Positions 56,401-59,230 of a stretch of 60,000 bases of DNA are shown piece after piece. Numbering within the stretch: position 1 is the first letter of the stretch; each line of letters opens with the position of its first letter. The DNA is taken from contig NC_064047.1 of NCBI RefSeq assembly GCF_932526225.1, forward strand, positions 1,552,001-1,612,000. Direction: 5' to 3'. Position numbers and translations under genes: made by a program. The notes beneath the pieces were generated by a model that was not told where the DNA came from, ran no database searches, and saw only the letters and a program-made list of their open reading frames with translations. This stretch comes from Nematostella vectensis (Eukaryota > Cnidaria > Anthozoa > Actiniaria > Edwardsiidae).

Positions 56401-59109
56401 ATTTTGAGCGGGGGGTTTGTTTTTCTATCTGTCAGTCTACAGACCCGTAGCCAAGATTTTGAGCGGGGGGTTCGTTTGTCTATCTGTCAGTCTACAGACC
56501 CGTAGCCAGGATTTTGAGCGGGGGGGTCGTTTGTCTATCTGTCAGTCTACAGACCCGTAGCCAGGATTTTGAGCGGGGGGTTCGTTTGTTTATCTGTCAG
56601 TCTACAGACCCGTAGCCAGGATTTTGAGCGGGGGGGGGGGGGGGGGGGGGGGGGTTCGTTTGTCTATCTGTCAGTCTACAGACCCGTAGCCAAGATTTTG
56701 AGCGGGGGGTTCGTTTGTCTATCTGTCAGTCTACAGACCCGTAGCCAGGATTTTGAGCGGGGGGTTCGTTTGTCTATCTGTCAGTCTACAGACCCGTAGC
56801 CAAGATTTTGAGCGGGGGGTTCGTTTGTCTATCTGTCAGTCTACAGACCCGTAGCCAGGATTTTGAGCGGGGGGTTCGTTTGTCCATCTGTCAGTCTACA
56901 GACCCGTAGCCAGGATTTTGACGGAGGGGTCGTTTGTCTATCTGTCAGTCTACAGACCCGTAGCCAGGATTTTGAGCGGGGGGTTCGTTTGTCTATCTGT
57001 CAGTCTACAGACCCGTAGCCAGGATTTTGAGCGGGGGGTTCGTTTTTCTATCTGTCAGTCTACAGACCCGTAGCCAAGATTTTGAGCGGGGGGGTCGTTT
57101 GTCTATCTGTCAGTCTACAGACCCGTAGCCAGGATTTTGAGCGGGGGGTTCGTTTGTTTATCTGTCAGTCTACAGACCCGTAGCCAGGATTTTGAGCGGG
57201 GGGGGTGGGGGGGGGGGGGTTCGTTTGTCTATCTGTCAGTCTACAGACCCGTAGCCAAGATTTTGAGCGGGGGGTTCGTTTGTCTATCTGTCAGTCTACA
57301 GACCCGTAGCCAGGATTTTGAGCGGGGGGTTCGTTTGTCTATCTGTCAGTCTACAGACCCGTAGCCAGGATTTTGAGCGGGGGGTTCGTTTGTCTATCTG
57401 TCAGTCTACAGACCCGTAGCCAGGATTTTGAGCGGGGGGTTCGTTTGTCTATCTGTCAGTCTACAGACCCGTAGCCAGGATTTTGAGCGGGGGGTTCGTT
57501 TGTCTATCTGTCAGTCTACAGACCCGTAGCCAAGATTTTGAGCGGGGGGTTTGTTTGTCTATCTGTCAGTCTACAGACCCGTAGCCAGGATTTTGAGCGG
57601 GGGGTTCGTTTGTCTATCTGTCAGTCTACAGACCCGTAGCCAGGATTTTGAGCGGGGGGTTCGTTTGTCTATCTGTCAGTCTACAGACCCGTAGCCAAGA
57701 TTTTGAGCGGGGGGTTCGTTTGTCTATCTGTCAGTCTACAGACCCGTAGCCAGGATTTTGAGCGGGGGGTTCGTTTGTCCATCTGTCAGTCTACAGACCC
57801 GTAGCCAGGATTTTGACGGAGGGGTCGTTTGTCTATCTGTCAGTCTACAGACCCGTAGCCAGGATTTTGAGCGGGGGGTTCGTTTGTCTATCTGTCAGTC
57901 TACAGACCCGTAGCCAGGATTTTGAGCGGGGGGTTCGTTTTTCTATCTGTCAGTCTACAGACCCGTAGCCAAGATTTTGAGCGGGGGGTTCGTTTGTCTA
58001 TCTGTCAGTCTACAGACCCGTAGCCAGGATTTTGAGCGGGGGGGTCGTTTGTCTATCTGTCAGTCTACAGACCCGTAGCCAGGATTTTGAGCGGGGGGTT
58101 CGTTTGTCTATCTGTCAGTCTACAGACCCGTAGCCAGGATTTTGAGCGAGGGGTTCGTTTGTCTATCTGTCAGTCTACCGACCCGTAGCCAGGATTTTGA
58201 GCGGGGGGTTCGTTTGTCTATCTGTCAGTCTACAGACCCGTAGCCAGGATTTTGACGGAGGGGTCGTTTGTCTATCTGTCAGTCTACAGACCCGTAGCCA
58301 GGATTTTGAGCGGGGGGGTTCGTTTGTTTATCTGTCAGTCTACAGACCCGTAGCCAGGATTTTGAGCGGGGGGTTCGTTTGTTTATCTGTCAGTCTACAG
58401 ACCCGTAGCCAGGATTTTGAGCGGGGGGTTCGTTTGTCTATCTGTCAGTCTACAGACCAGTAGCCAGGATTTTGAGCGGGGGGTTCGTTTGTTTATCTGT
58501 CAGTCTACAGACCCGTAGCCAGGATTTTGAGCGGGGGGTTCGTTTGTTTATCTGTCAGTCTACAGACCCGTAGCCAGGATTTTGAGCGGGGGGTTCGTTT
58601 TTCTATCTGTCAGTCTACAGACCCGTAGCCAGGATTTTGAGCGGGGGGTTCGTTTGTCTATCTGTCAGTCTACAGACCCGTAGCCAGGATTTTGAGCGGG
58701 GGGTTCGTTTGTCTATCTGTCAGTCTACAGACCCGTAACCAGGATTTTGAGCGGGGGGTTCGTTTACCCTTTCAGCGGACCTTTTCTCTAGGTGGCTAGT
58801 CCTAGCTCGCAGTGGTACTCAATTTTCCTTCATTAGAGTGGACCTTCCAGTCAAGTGGGGAGGTTCATCAGAACCCCCCTAACCCCCCTCCCCCTCCCCC
58901 CTGGCTACGGGCCTGGTCTATCAGTCGATTAGTTGGTCTTTTTGTTTGTCCGTTTGTTGGTCAGTCTGTCTTTCAGTCGGTTGTCGATCTCTTATATATC
59001 CATATCTTCTCAGATTGAGGTGGACCCACAAGACGACGATAACGACATGCTGCTTGGTATTAGTGACCACGAGGAAGAGGAGGACGATGAGGATTTACTA
59101 ACAATATAG
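16907..59109 (+). CDS. IGF2R: cation-independent mannose-6-phosphate receptor (CI-MPR/IGF2R homologue), 39 exons identified
   Basis: Exons: 16907-17043, 17171-17444, 18123-18297, 20531-20811, 21893-22151, 22484-23185, 24876-25045, 26031-26201, 28391-28525, 28875-29097, 29247-29377, 29750-30105, 30485-30720, 31171-31298, 31606-31767, 32820-33096, 33228-33353, 36434-36609, 37423-37544, 38010-38151, 38625-38877, 40410-40696, 41169-41261, 42139-42264, 44865-44987, 46143-46328, 47167-47380, 48172-48248, 49152-49249, 49788-49924, 50318-50435, 51162-51224, 51912-51998, 52348-52508, 52921-53021, 53159-53238, 54703-54843, 55050-55140, 59014-59109. All junctions are GT-AG with matching phase; total about 2304 residues (human about 2490). 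The receptor carries M6P-tagged hydrolases from the trans-Golgi and cell surface to endosomes. Evidence: signal peptide, 15 MRH repeats punctuated by CxYxFxWxTxxAC, one membrane helix, and a tail ending DEDLLTI. No fibronectin II insert is seen in repeat 13. One short exon at the repeat 13/14 boundary is not located. Confidence 0.93.
17445..18122. other. CI-MPR intron 2, nothing recognised
   Basis: AT-rich intron with a short GATGAT patch at its start and no gene or clear element. Confidence 0.5.
18123..22000 (+). CDS. IGF2R: CI-MPR MRH repeat 2 (exons 3-5)
   Basis: Exon 4 (20531-20811) contains DFHINICREI, CPAGSAACNG and TKITLACPKE; exon 5 (21893-22151) opens GVRGPIMTSSVNCLYEVFWE and closes the repeat with TQFAC. 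Asn replaces the ligand Gln and no Glu follows GPI, so this repeat is predicted not to bind M6P. Confidence 0.88.
18529..19283. mobile_element. DNA-transposon-like element with about 33-bp inverted ends (intron 3)
   Basis: The left end TTCCCTGCTAGCAGAGGCCT continues CTTTTCTCTGTATTT, and the reverse complement closes the element (AAATACAGAGAAAAGAGGCC through CTGCTAGCAGGGAA). GGTACTGT flanks both sides, suggesting an 8-bp target duplication as in hAT elements. No transposase is recognisable in the roughly 750-bp interior. Confidence 0.75.
19318..19757. mobile_element. MITE with about 45-bp inverted ends (intron 3)
   Basis: The left end CAGTACAGGTCTAGAATAAC, then ATAAACTCCACTCACGAGT, is mirrored by ACTCATGAGTGGAGTTTAGG, then TTACTCTAGACTTGTACTG on the right. 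The interior of about 350 bp has no coding potential. Confidence 0.7.
19971..20081. mobile_element. small inverted-repeat element (intron 3)
   Basis: GGTATAAATCAATACAAGGT followed by TAAAAAGGT is mirrored by ACCTTTTCAACCTTATGTTG followed by ATTTATACC, with about 50 bases between. Probably a MITE remnant. Confidence 0.6.
20157..20445. mobile_element. degenerate copy of the CAGGCCCGTACCCAGG MITE family
   Basis: It shares with 25185-25496 the words CCGTACCCAG, GTGCTATTTGTAGACAAAAC, AATCTGACAATAAATATCCC, GTGGAGATACTGCAAAGGCA, GGTCCACTTTTTTGG and a closing CCAGGGTAC. The ends are eroded. Confidence 0.6.
20930..21760. repeat. AC-rich minisatellite, period about 142 bp (intron 4)
   Basis: Four to five imperfect copies of a long unit built from CAACACCGCTACAACACCCC, CAGCACTTAACACTGC, ACTTAGCACTCAACAACCCT and CTCACCATACACACCCTAA. 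The plus strand is nearly free of G. Confidence 0.85.
21893..22760 (+). CDS. IGF2R: CI-MPR MRH repeat 3 (exons 5-6), predicted M6P-binding
   Basis: All four M6P-contact residues are present: Gln in ASVCQII, Arg in FKRETVITFKC, Glu in PVFSNELYC and Tyr in CLYLFEWETKYAC. Exon 6 (22484-23185) is unusually long (702 bases) and joins repeats 3 and 4 without an intron. Repeat 3 is also a high-affinity M6P site in vertebrate CI-MPR. Confidence 0.9.
22152..22483. other. CI-MPR intron 5 with a partial repeat of the exon 5 end
   Basis: Just after the donor, TGTGTGTGGATCTACAAACA and TACCCTGTGAACCTGG (about 22174-22212) repeat the last coding bases of exon 5, without a good donor in the copy. Confidence 0.7.
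22740..24890 (+). CDS. IGF2R: CI-MPR MRH repeat 4 (exons 6-7), non-binding
   Basis: Within exon 6: NNNGVRFDLSELV, QLYINVCGKL, SSACMIL and IKRTTTITFVC. The repeat closes across the exon 6/7 junction as CQFTFIWKT|AVAC. The Arg is present, but Met replaces Gln, His replaces Glu and Phe replaces Tyr. Confidence 0.9.
23186..23837. other. first part of CI-MPR intron 6, nothing recognised
   Basis: No gene or clear element before the MITE at 23838. A poly-A run lies at about 23690. Confidence 0.5.
23838..24143. mobile_element. complete CAGGCCCGTACCCAGG MITE (intron 6)
   Basis: Perfect 16-bp inverted ends, CAGGCCCGTACCCAGG and CCTGGGTACGGGCCTG. Inside are long G runs at both ends and TCTCCACGGGACGTTTATTG (reverse complement of a word in the copies at 20157 and 25185). 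It is inverted relative to those copies. Confidence 0.85.
24400..24875 (+). repeat. three tandem decayed copies of the exon 7 acceptor region, period about 154 bp
   Basis: The sequence around the exon 7 acceptor (GACACAG|CTGTGGCGTGCCCTTTGG) is repeated upstream at about 24413, 24567 and 24720, each time AG followed by a version of the exon start (for example ACACAGTTGTGACTTGCCCT). The intervening units carry TGCGTCACGTTCTGCTAT and CATGACATATTG-type words. Confidence 0.9.
24876..28525 (+). CDS. IGF2R: CI-MPR MRH repeat 5 (exons 7-9), predicted M6P-binding
   Basis: Exon 7 (24876-25045) encodes CPLGVNVGENCKVQDPEAG and YVFDLSPL; exon 8 (26031-26201) has NAGACQQSKQ and LTYQDGDVC; exon 9 (28391-28525) begins PRKSHISFMC and ends SPVYDSEDECTYHFRW then FTKYACPAK. 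Gln (GACQ), Arg (PRKSHISFMC), Glu (YDSE) and Tyr (CTYHF) are all present. Exon 7 is preceded by three decayed copies of its own start. Confidence 0.9.
25149..25568. mobile_element. outer MITE interrupted by a second MITE (intron 7)
   Basis: The left arm at 25149-25184 contains GGTTCCTAGAAA and CCCAGGGATAAA. The right arm at 25533-25568 contains TTTATCCCTGACAG and TTTCTAGGAACC. The arms are inverted copies and enclose the inner element 25185-25496. A relative with the same arms lies at 38280-38374. Confidence 0.7.
25185..25496. mobile_element. inner CAGGCCCATACCCAGG MITE nested in 25149-25568
   Basis: The ends are CAGGCCCATACCCAGG and CCTGGGTACGGGCTG. AACAC occurs on both flanks, possibly the target duplication. 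It is the same family as 23838-24143. Confidence 0.75.
26202..26860. other. start of CI-MPR intron 8
   Basis: An open frame at 26530-26892 has no recognisable motif and runs into the adjacent palindrome, so I do not call it a gene. Nothing else is recognised. Confidence 0.5.
26861..27053. mobile_element. fold-back element with perfect 62-bp inverted arms (intron 8)
   Basis: Arms 26861-26922 and 26992-27053 are exact reverse complements, beginning TTGGATCAGTTCACCGTCCT then GGGCCATCGTGAAGGATTTT. The centre is a tandem series of AATCGTGAAGGATTTTAAA. A third copy of the arm ends a related array at about 27264. Confidence 0.93.
27054..27264. repeat. second AATCGTGAAGGATTT array ending in the fold-back arm
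   Basis: Repeats of AATCGTGAAGGATTTTAAA and AATCGTGAACGATTTCG end with ATGGCCCAGGACGGTGAACT and GATCCAA, the same terminal sequence as the element at 26861-27053. It shares that element's right end and lacks a left one. Confidence 0.8.
27265..27965. other. CI-MPR intron 8, remainder
   Basis: No gene supported. A fragment AGCCGATAGAAATGGATGCT at about 27621 belongs to the dispersed repeat found next to exons 10, 15 and 26. Confidence 0.5.
27966..28377. repeat. 39-bp minisatellite just before exon 9
   Basis: About 10 copies of a unit formed by GTTGCTATAGTATCTCATTT then TGCTATTATAGTATTTCTT. It ends 13 bases before exon 9. Because 39 is divisible by three, open frames cross it on both strands; these are artefacts. 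Confidence 0.95.
28750..28862 (+). repeat. dispersed AGCCGATGGAAATGGATGC element, copy before exon 10
   Basis: It contains GAGCCGATGGAAATGGATGC, TTTATGTGACTC and AAAATGGCGGCGTGATTGGC, ending about 12 bases before exon 10 (28875). Related copies: 31480-31590 (+), 46010-46125 (+) and 40086-40200 (-). Confidence 0.8.
28875..29835 (+). CDS. IGF2R: CI-MPR MRH repeat 6 (exons 10-12), non-binding
   Basis: Exon 10 (28875-29097): DQYDLSSLVKTDDNW, KFYINICRSL, SSVCLIT. Exon 11 (29247-29377): SLTYSGGDACGLGGKYSAE and ILFICKKGAT. Exon 12 opens DTSPVFQGTDKCKYMFRWE and then SAASC. Leu replaces Gln, and there is no Arg or Glu at the contact positions. Confidence 0.9.
29378..29620 (+). repeat. repeated donor region after exon 11
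   Basis: The exon 11 end and donor (GGGGGCAACGGTAAGCAT, then TCCAGGAA) are followed by degenerate copies with donor-like GTAAGT/GTGAGC at 29420, 29483, 29563 and 29610. Each sits in a TTTCCAGGAAC-type context, with irregular spacing of 42-80 bases. Confidence 0.8.
29750..30660 (+). CDS. IGF2R: CI-MPR MRH repeat 7 (exons 12-13), lacks one disulfide
   Basis: Exon 12 (29750-30105) ends LVLTYR with a split Ser codon; exon 13 (30485-30720) continues SDGDRDGVTGLPRITRIRF, YCD, then AYYFDFQTSLAC. The Cys expected after GDxx and the Cys expected two residues before the aromatic (CxY) are both missing. In the MRH fold these two are bonded to each other (Cys6-Cys8). An Arg is present, but Gln is replaced by Leu (GACL). 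Confidence 0.88.
30010..30245 (+). repeat. 98-bp tandem duplication across the exon 12 donor
   Basis: The last coding bases of exon 12 plus the donor (CTAACATACAG|GTAGGTCACG) are repeated 98 bases downstream (CTAACATACAG|GTAGGTCGCG, donor at 30204). Flanking words (ATTCAGAGCCAAA / TTTCAGAGCCAAA, GTCAATCAGTTGGCATAGAA) are also duplicated. Confidence 0.93.
30245..30480. repeat. GTGAC-rich cluster in intron 12
   Basis: Frequent GCGTGACA/CGTGACA words (ATCGCGTGACAAGATG, TGCGTGACAAAACC, TAACGTGACAGATG) without a fixed period, similar to 4815-5065 and 24480-24880. Confidence 0.6.
30485..32910 (+). CDS. IGF2R: CI-MPR MRH repeat 8 (exons 13-16), predicted M6P-binding
   Basis: Exon 14 (31171-31298): HYYINVCKPY and IGVCQ. 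Exon 15 (31606-31767): IRYYGGDGCHDKFNRSTRIN then LHCSKTM. Exon 16 opens GSPIFTTETPECEYVFDWKT and closes PSAC. Gln, Arg (NRSTRINLHC), Glu (IFTTE) and Tyr (CEYVF) are all present. In vertebrates the third M6P site is repeat 9, not 8. Confidence 0.88.
30721..31170. other. CI-MPR intron 13, nothing recognised
   Basis: Ordinary AT-rich intron with no gene, array or clear element. Confidence 0.5.
31480..31590 (+). repeat. dispersed AGCCGATGGAAATGGATGC element, copy before exon 15
   Basis: CTAGCCGATGGAAATGGATG, GGGAGCATAAAATGGC and GTCGTGATTTGC end about 15 bases before exon 15 (31606). Confidence 0.75.
31720..32455 (+). repeat. tandem copies of the exon 15 end and donor
   Basis: Two alternating half-units of about 85 bp repeat after exon 15. 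Type A carries AATTAACCTGCACTGCTCCA then AGAGGATGGTAGGTAACATG; type B carries AATCAACTTACACTGTGCCA then AGAGGATGGTAAGTAAAACG. Including the exon there are about five A and four B copies, each with a GATG|GTAGGT or GATG|GTAAGT donor. G runs separate them. Confidence 0.95.
32456..32819. other. end of CI-MPR intron 15 with a transposon-like end
   Basis: GGGGGTTCCACTGTA at about 32706-32720 resembles a pogo/Tigger end; the rest shows nothing clear. Confidence 0.4.
32820..36525 (+). CDS. IGF2R: CI-MPR MRH repeat 9 (exons 16-18), non-binding
   Basis: Exon 16 (32820-33096): GYRFDLSSLYNKN, LSLNVCNPTKSCG, GACYTEQ. Exon 17 (33228-33353): LSLGDFSKVLTYFDGEITLR, IIFECDAS. Exon 18 opens NGPVFESKADKCNYTLRW then ATDLAC. 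Tyr replaces Gln and Lys replaces Glu. A 3.1-kb intron separates exons 17 and 18. Confidence 0.87.
33354..36433. other. CI-MPR intron 17 (3.1 kb), no supported gene
   Basis: AT-rich. A CT-rich stretch (about 34330-34800) gives a Lys/Arg/Asp/Glu-rich open frame on the minus strand (34471-34827, GKSERVRVKERGKYQKSKSQ). It lacks a defined start, splice sites or a recognisable domain, so it is composition-driven or a decayed fragment. Confidence 0.45.
36434..38715 (+). CDS. IGF2R: CI-MPR MRH repeat 10 (exons 18-21), non-binding
   Basis: Exon 18 (36434-36609): DEQYDFAPLAKSDTNWK. Exon 19 (37423-37544): NVYYINMCRSL, AGVCKYD. Exon 20 (38010-38151): FLLYEGGDACANGKVASTRI, LMECGG. Exon 21 (38625-38877) opens AAPQFVSKDEQDSCRYEFLW then NTKYAC. 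Lys replaces both Gln and Glu. Confidence 0.87.
36640..37160. repeat. GT-rich low-complexity stretch in intron 18
   Basis: About 500 bases of GGGGTGGTGTTG/GGTGTGGGGTGG words, with degenerate internal repeats. The Pro/His-rich minus-strand frames over it are artefacts. Confidence 0.85.
37365..37400. repeat. GAT trinucleotide microsatellite in intron 18
   Basis: GATGATGTCGATGATGATGA repeats shortly before the exon 19 acceptor. Confidence 0.8.
37611..37821. mobile_element. MITE with long inverted arms carrying CCAAGATGGCGGCC (intron 19)
   Basis: The left arm (about 37629-37686) contains TTCGCATATCACGGCCGCCA and TCTTGGAT. The right arm (about 37737-37803) contains ATCCAAGATGGCGGCCGTGA and TATGCGAA. 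CAGTAGCAA flanks it on both sides (37602-37610 and 37822-37830), consistent with a target duplication. Confidence 0.8.
38280..38374. mobile_element. small MITE related to the outer element at 25149-25568 (intron 20)
   Basis: AGAAAGCAGGTTAGCTCTAA then CCCAGGGATAAAT is mirrored by ATTTATCCCTGAGTCAGC then GTGAGCCTGCTTTCT. The interior is only about 28 bp. Confidence 0.75.
38568..38645 (+). repeat. 38-bp tandem duplication of the exon 21 acceptor
   Basis: GTTTACCACAGGCAGCCCCT CAGTT occurs twice, with AG at 38585-38586 and at 38623-38624. Only the second keeps the frame; use of the first would insert 38 bases and shift it. Confidence 0.93.
38625..40696 (+). CDS. IGF2R: CI-MPR MRH repeat 11 (exons 21-22), predicted M6P-binding
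   Basis: Exon 21: NYQFDINNLRDKKSDYN, YYFLINVCGTL. Exon 22 (40410-40696): SSSCQLL (Gln), GGDLCHHSNTYRQTIISFTC (Arg), APVFVAESDQCEYYFAWE (Glu, Tyr), TSYACERK. All four contact residues are present. Repeat 11 is the IGF2-binding repeat in mammals and does not bind M6P there, so this assignment is unexpected. Confidence 0.88.
39236..39470. repeat. 42-bp minisatellite with an internal hairpin (intron 21)
   Basis: Six copies of GCCACGCGCGCTATCGTGGC then CACCAATACAAAGTGTTACAAT. CCACG ... CGTGG inside each unit can fold. Period 42 keeps frames open on both strands. Confidence 0.95.
39600..39966. repeat. 61-bp minisatellite (intron 21)
   Basis: About six copies of a unit built from CTAGCTATGAGGTCGTGTCA, ATCAAGGCTGCGATTCTCGC and ATTCTGATTGGCTAATGTAAA. 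Confidence 0.93.
40086..40200 (-). repeat. dispersed AGCCGATGGAAATGGATGC element, antisense copy (intron 21)
   Basis: GGCCAATCACGCCGCCATTT and CCCATTTCCATCGGCTCAAG are the reverse complement of the copies before exons 10, 15 and 26. Here it lies about 210 bases from exon 22 rather than next to it. Confidence 0.75.
40697..41168. other. CI-MPR intron 22, nothing recognised
   Basis: No gene or clear repeat; a short TTTTTTATTGGTCACGCCC stretch lies near 40838. Confidence 0.45.
41169..46225 (+). CDS. IGF2R: CI-MPR MRH repeat 12 (exons 23-26), lacks one disulfide
   Basis: Exon 23 (41169-41261): TECSPVQYN, KYSLRQLAKDKSNWV. Exon 24 (42139-42264): SSYFINVCRPL, GAAACEK. Exon 25 (44865-44987): ITILYKHGDGTRTSLITLTC. 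Exon 26 opens GRPHFVTLESSSNTYIFDWA then TSAAC. As in repeat 7, the Cys of the GGDxC loop and the Cys of CxYxF are both absent, a matched loss of the Cys6-Cys8 bond. Confidence 0.86.
41262..42034. other. CI-MPR intron 23, first part
   Basis: It contains purine- and pyrimidine-rich low-complexity patches (41355-41580) but no gene. Confidence 0.45.
42035..42116 (+). pseudogene. decayed duplicate of exon 24
   Basis: GTTGCGTCTAGCGGTGGTCC through GGTTAACTGT repeats the first 80 bases of exon 24 at a distance of 104 bases. Conceptually it reads VASSGGP ... YYINVRRPLV ... GGVNC. The essential Cys of NVCRP has become Arg, and there is no AG acceptor in front (TATATGTTGCG), so it should not be spliced in. 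Confidence 0.88.
42250..44631 (+). repeat. 37-bp minisatellite of splice donors, about 64 copies (intron 24)
   Basis: The unit GACAAAAACGCCTATGTAAG then TATAAGAGTATACAACC begins with the last 15 coding bases of exon 24 (GACAAAAACGCCTAT) and the GTAAGT donor. A variant (ACGACTTACAAAAACGCGTA) recurs at intervals, suggesting higher-order amplification. Every copy is a potential U1 site. Confidence 0.98.
44632..44820. repeat. degenerate TTTGTGACCAAATT repeats (intron 24)
   Basis: About eight imperfect copies of ATTTGTGACCAAATTTTATAAC/ACATT-type words between the donor array and exon 25, with no coding potential. Confidence 0.75.
45420..45905. repeat. 17-bp minisatellite (intron 25)
   Basis: About 28 copies of CTAAGATGACAAAATGG with small variants. 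Confidence 0.95.
46010..46125 (+). repeat. dispersed AGCCGATGGAAATGGATGC element, copy before exon 26
   Basis: TTAGCCGATGGAAATGGATT, GTGTGACTCGGCATTGAGGG and CATAAAATGGCGGCGTGATT end about 18 bases before exon 26 (46143). Confidence 0.8.
46143..48248 (+). CDS. IGF2R: CI-MPR MRH repeat 13 (exons 26-28), end not located
   Basis: Exon 26 (46143-46328): DKCSLYDNSTEHMYNIST. Exon 27 (47167-47380): VQVSVCGNLKKEE, GASVCLVS, LMLKYCNKDCATA. Exon 28 (48172-48248): VTSRLVFLCDREESNSVPYS then LESVG. The closing CxYxFxWxTxxAC should follow in a phase-0 exon before 49152, but no convincing copy is present. No fibronectin type II insert, a feature of vertebrate repeat 13, is seen. Confidence 0.82.
46370..46612. 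repeat. dispersed repeat shared with 5510-5765 (intron 26)
   Basis: CTCGCGCTTTTAGCG, CGTTCTTTGGCGAGACGAGC and AAAAAGGTCACGTGATCT match the copy between SEC63 and the MACPF gene in the same order. Confidence 0.65.
46613..47166. other. rest of CI-MPR intron 26
   Basis: AT-rich with a TA microsatellite near 46900. No gene. Confidence 0.45.
47398..47870. repeat. ATC/ACC trinucleotide microsatellite directly after the exon 27 donor
   Basis: About 470 bases of CATCATCAT with CACCATTACC interruptions, starting 17 bases after the donor. Poly-His and poly-Met/Ile frames over it are artefacts. Confidence 0.97.
47881..48171. other. end of intron 27, nothing recognised
   Basis: AT-rich sequence up to the exon 28 acceptor (TCTTTTCTAG). 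Confidence 0.5.
48491..48709. mobile_element. MITE inserted in a donor-like GTAAG (intron 28)
   Basis: The inverted ends GCCTGATGCACACTGGC and GCCAGTGTGCATCAGGC enclose about 185 bp of ACATAA/TTATGT-rich sequence. TAAG occurs on both sides (48487-48490 and just after 48709); removing the element restores GCGGTAAGTCTTCC. Confidence 0.8.
48713..49015. repeat. 65-bp minisatellite (intron 28)
   Basis: About 4.5 copies of ATGCGCGCACGCCGCCATTC, GCCCTTTCGTAGGAACCCCT, TCGTTGCAAATTCGGGCTTT and TTGTT. Confidence 0.95.
49152..51224 (+). CDS. IGF2R: CI-MPR MRH repeat 14 (exons 29-32), non-binding
   Basis: Exon 29 (49152-49249): TECLFYNNGQSYDLSLLSSR. Exon 30 (49788-49924): YWFNICRGV, AAVCGKL. Exon 31 (50318-50435): KIMLRYTGDKIDGCSRP, FQFVCGAK. 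Exon 32 (51162-51224): PCDIKFLWTTSAACKEQW. Gly replaces Gln, and Glu and Tyr are absent. Confidence 0.86.
49555..49757 (-). mobile_element. tRNA-derived SINE-like element, antisense (intron 29)
   Basis: On the minus strand a tRNA-like head (GGGTGCATGTAGCACAGTTT through GGGTTCGATTCCTGG) has a good B box GGTTCGATTCC and a weak A box. It is followed by an unrelated body running toward 49555, whose end is uncertain. Confidence 0.5.
49925..50317. other. CI-MPR intron 30
   Basis: It holds four short tandem copies of AGTGCGTCCT/AGTGCGTCTT (about 50049-50090) and otherwise nothing recognisable. Confidence 0.5.
50436..51161. other. CI-MPR intron 31, nothing recognised
   Basis: No gene, array or element stands out. 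Confidence 0.45.
51162..53238 (+). CDS. IGF2R: CI-MPR MRH repeat 15 (exons 32-36), non-binding
   Basis: Exon 33 (51912-51998): ENVHLQNCRAKHP. Exon 34 (52348-52508): RYLFNLCQPI, SDLCKIT. Exon 35 (52921-53021): THSCPTGGFYKFIIDFEC. Exon 36 (53159-53238): GTPVFEYESSSCQVVFSWAT then ALVC. Glu is present, but Lys replaces Gln, there is no Arg at the contact position, and Val replaces Tyr. The repeat runs straight into the membrane exon, as in vertebrate CI-MPR. Confidence 0.86.
51225..51911. other. CI-MPR intron 32, nothing recognised
   Basis: No gene, array or element stands out. Confidence 0.45.
52490..52700 (+). repeat. tandem copies of the exon 34 end and donor
   Basis: TTCTACGAAG|GTAGGT (exon 34 donor at 52509) is repeated as TTTTACGAAGGTAGGT (donor at 52573), TTTTACCAAGTCGG (about 52630) and TTCTACGAAGATATGT (about 52672). 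Spacing is about 50-64 bases, and GTAACAGAGT recurs in the units. Confidence 0.9.
53262..54700 (+). repeat. 48-bp minisatellite abutting the membrane exon, about 30 copies (intron 36)
   Basis: Unit GTTTGACTATATACCATTGT, GTATTGTACGGGTGGTCGTT, TTGTACAG. The last copy grades into the real acceptor and exon 37 start: TGTTGTAG|GAGTGGCCGTGTG aligns with TGTTGTACGGGTGGTCGTTTT of the array. Each unit also holds a TTTTGTACAG acceptor-like site. Confidence 0.97.
54703..59109 (+). CDS. IGF2R: CI-MPR exons 37-39: transmembrane segment and sorting tail
   Basis: Exon 37 (54703-54843): a juxtamembrane stretch, the hydrophobic helix GVAFAVIFVLLFIAAVVFVI, then the basic stop-transfer HKRSRR. Exon 38 (55050-55140): EAFIRCIRFNVRKIFHKSDP ending VYRYQK. 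Exon 39 (59014-59109): IEVDPQDDDNDMLLGISDHE then EEEDDEDLLTI and stop. The motif YRYQKI spans the exon 38/39 junction and corresponds to the vertebrate endocytic YKYSKV. The end DEDLL is the DxxLL signal read by GGA adaptors; DNDMLL is a second, DxxxLL-type dileucine. The tail is about 67 residues after the helix against about 163 in human. Confidence 0.92.
55165..58766 (+). repeat. 55-bp minisatellite derived from a MITE end, about 65 copies (intron 38)
   Basis: Unit CAGACCCGTAGCCAGGATTT, TGAGCGGGGGGTTCGTTTGT, CTATCTGTCAGTCTA. The first 16 bases match the terminal repeat of the MITE that closes at 58915 (CCTGGCTACGGGCCTG). Some copies contain G runs of 10-25. Confidence 0.97.
58767..58915. 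mobile_element. right half of the MITE whose left end was amplified
   Basis: GTGGACCTTCCAGTC, a CCCCCCTAACCCCCC run and the end CCTGGCTACGGGCCTG complete an element whose left end is the 55-bp unit's CAGACCCGTAGCCAGG. Confidence 0.75.
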
Positions 59110-59224
59110 TCTGGTGAATATGAATAGTCTGGTGAATATGAATAGCGGCATGCAGGTGGATACCACCACAATTAGCTTGTCCATCCTGGAATCCACCAAG
59201 CGTAAAACATTCAACGTCAGGGTA

Positions 59225-59230
59225 AATAAA
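59225..59230 (+). terminator. CI-MPR polyadenylation signal (AATAAA)
   Basis: AATAAA lies in GGTAAATAAATC, about 115 bases after the stop codon. Confidence 0.55.

Noticed and set aside
55165-58800. Many 70-90 residue frames with SVSLQTRSQDFERG units
   Set aside because: Translation of the 55-bp intronic array in successive frames.
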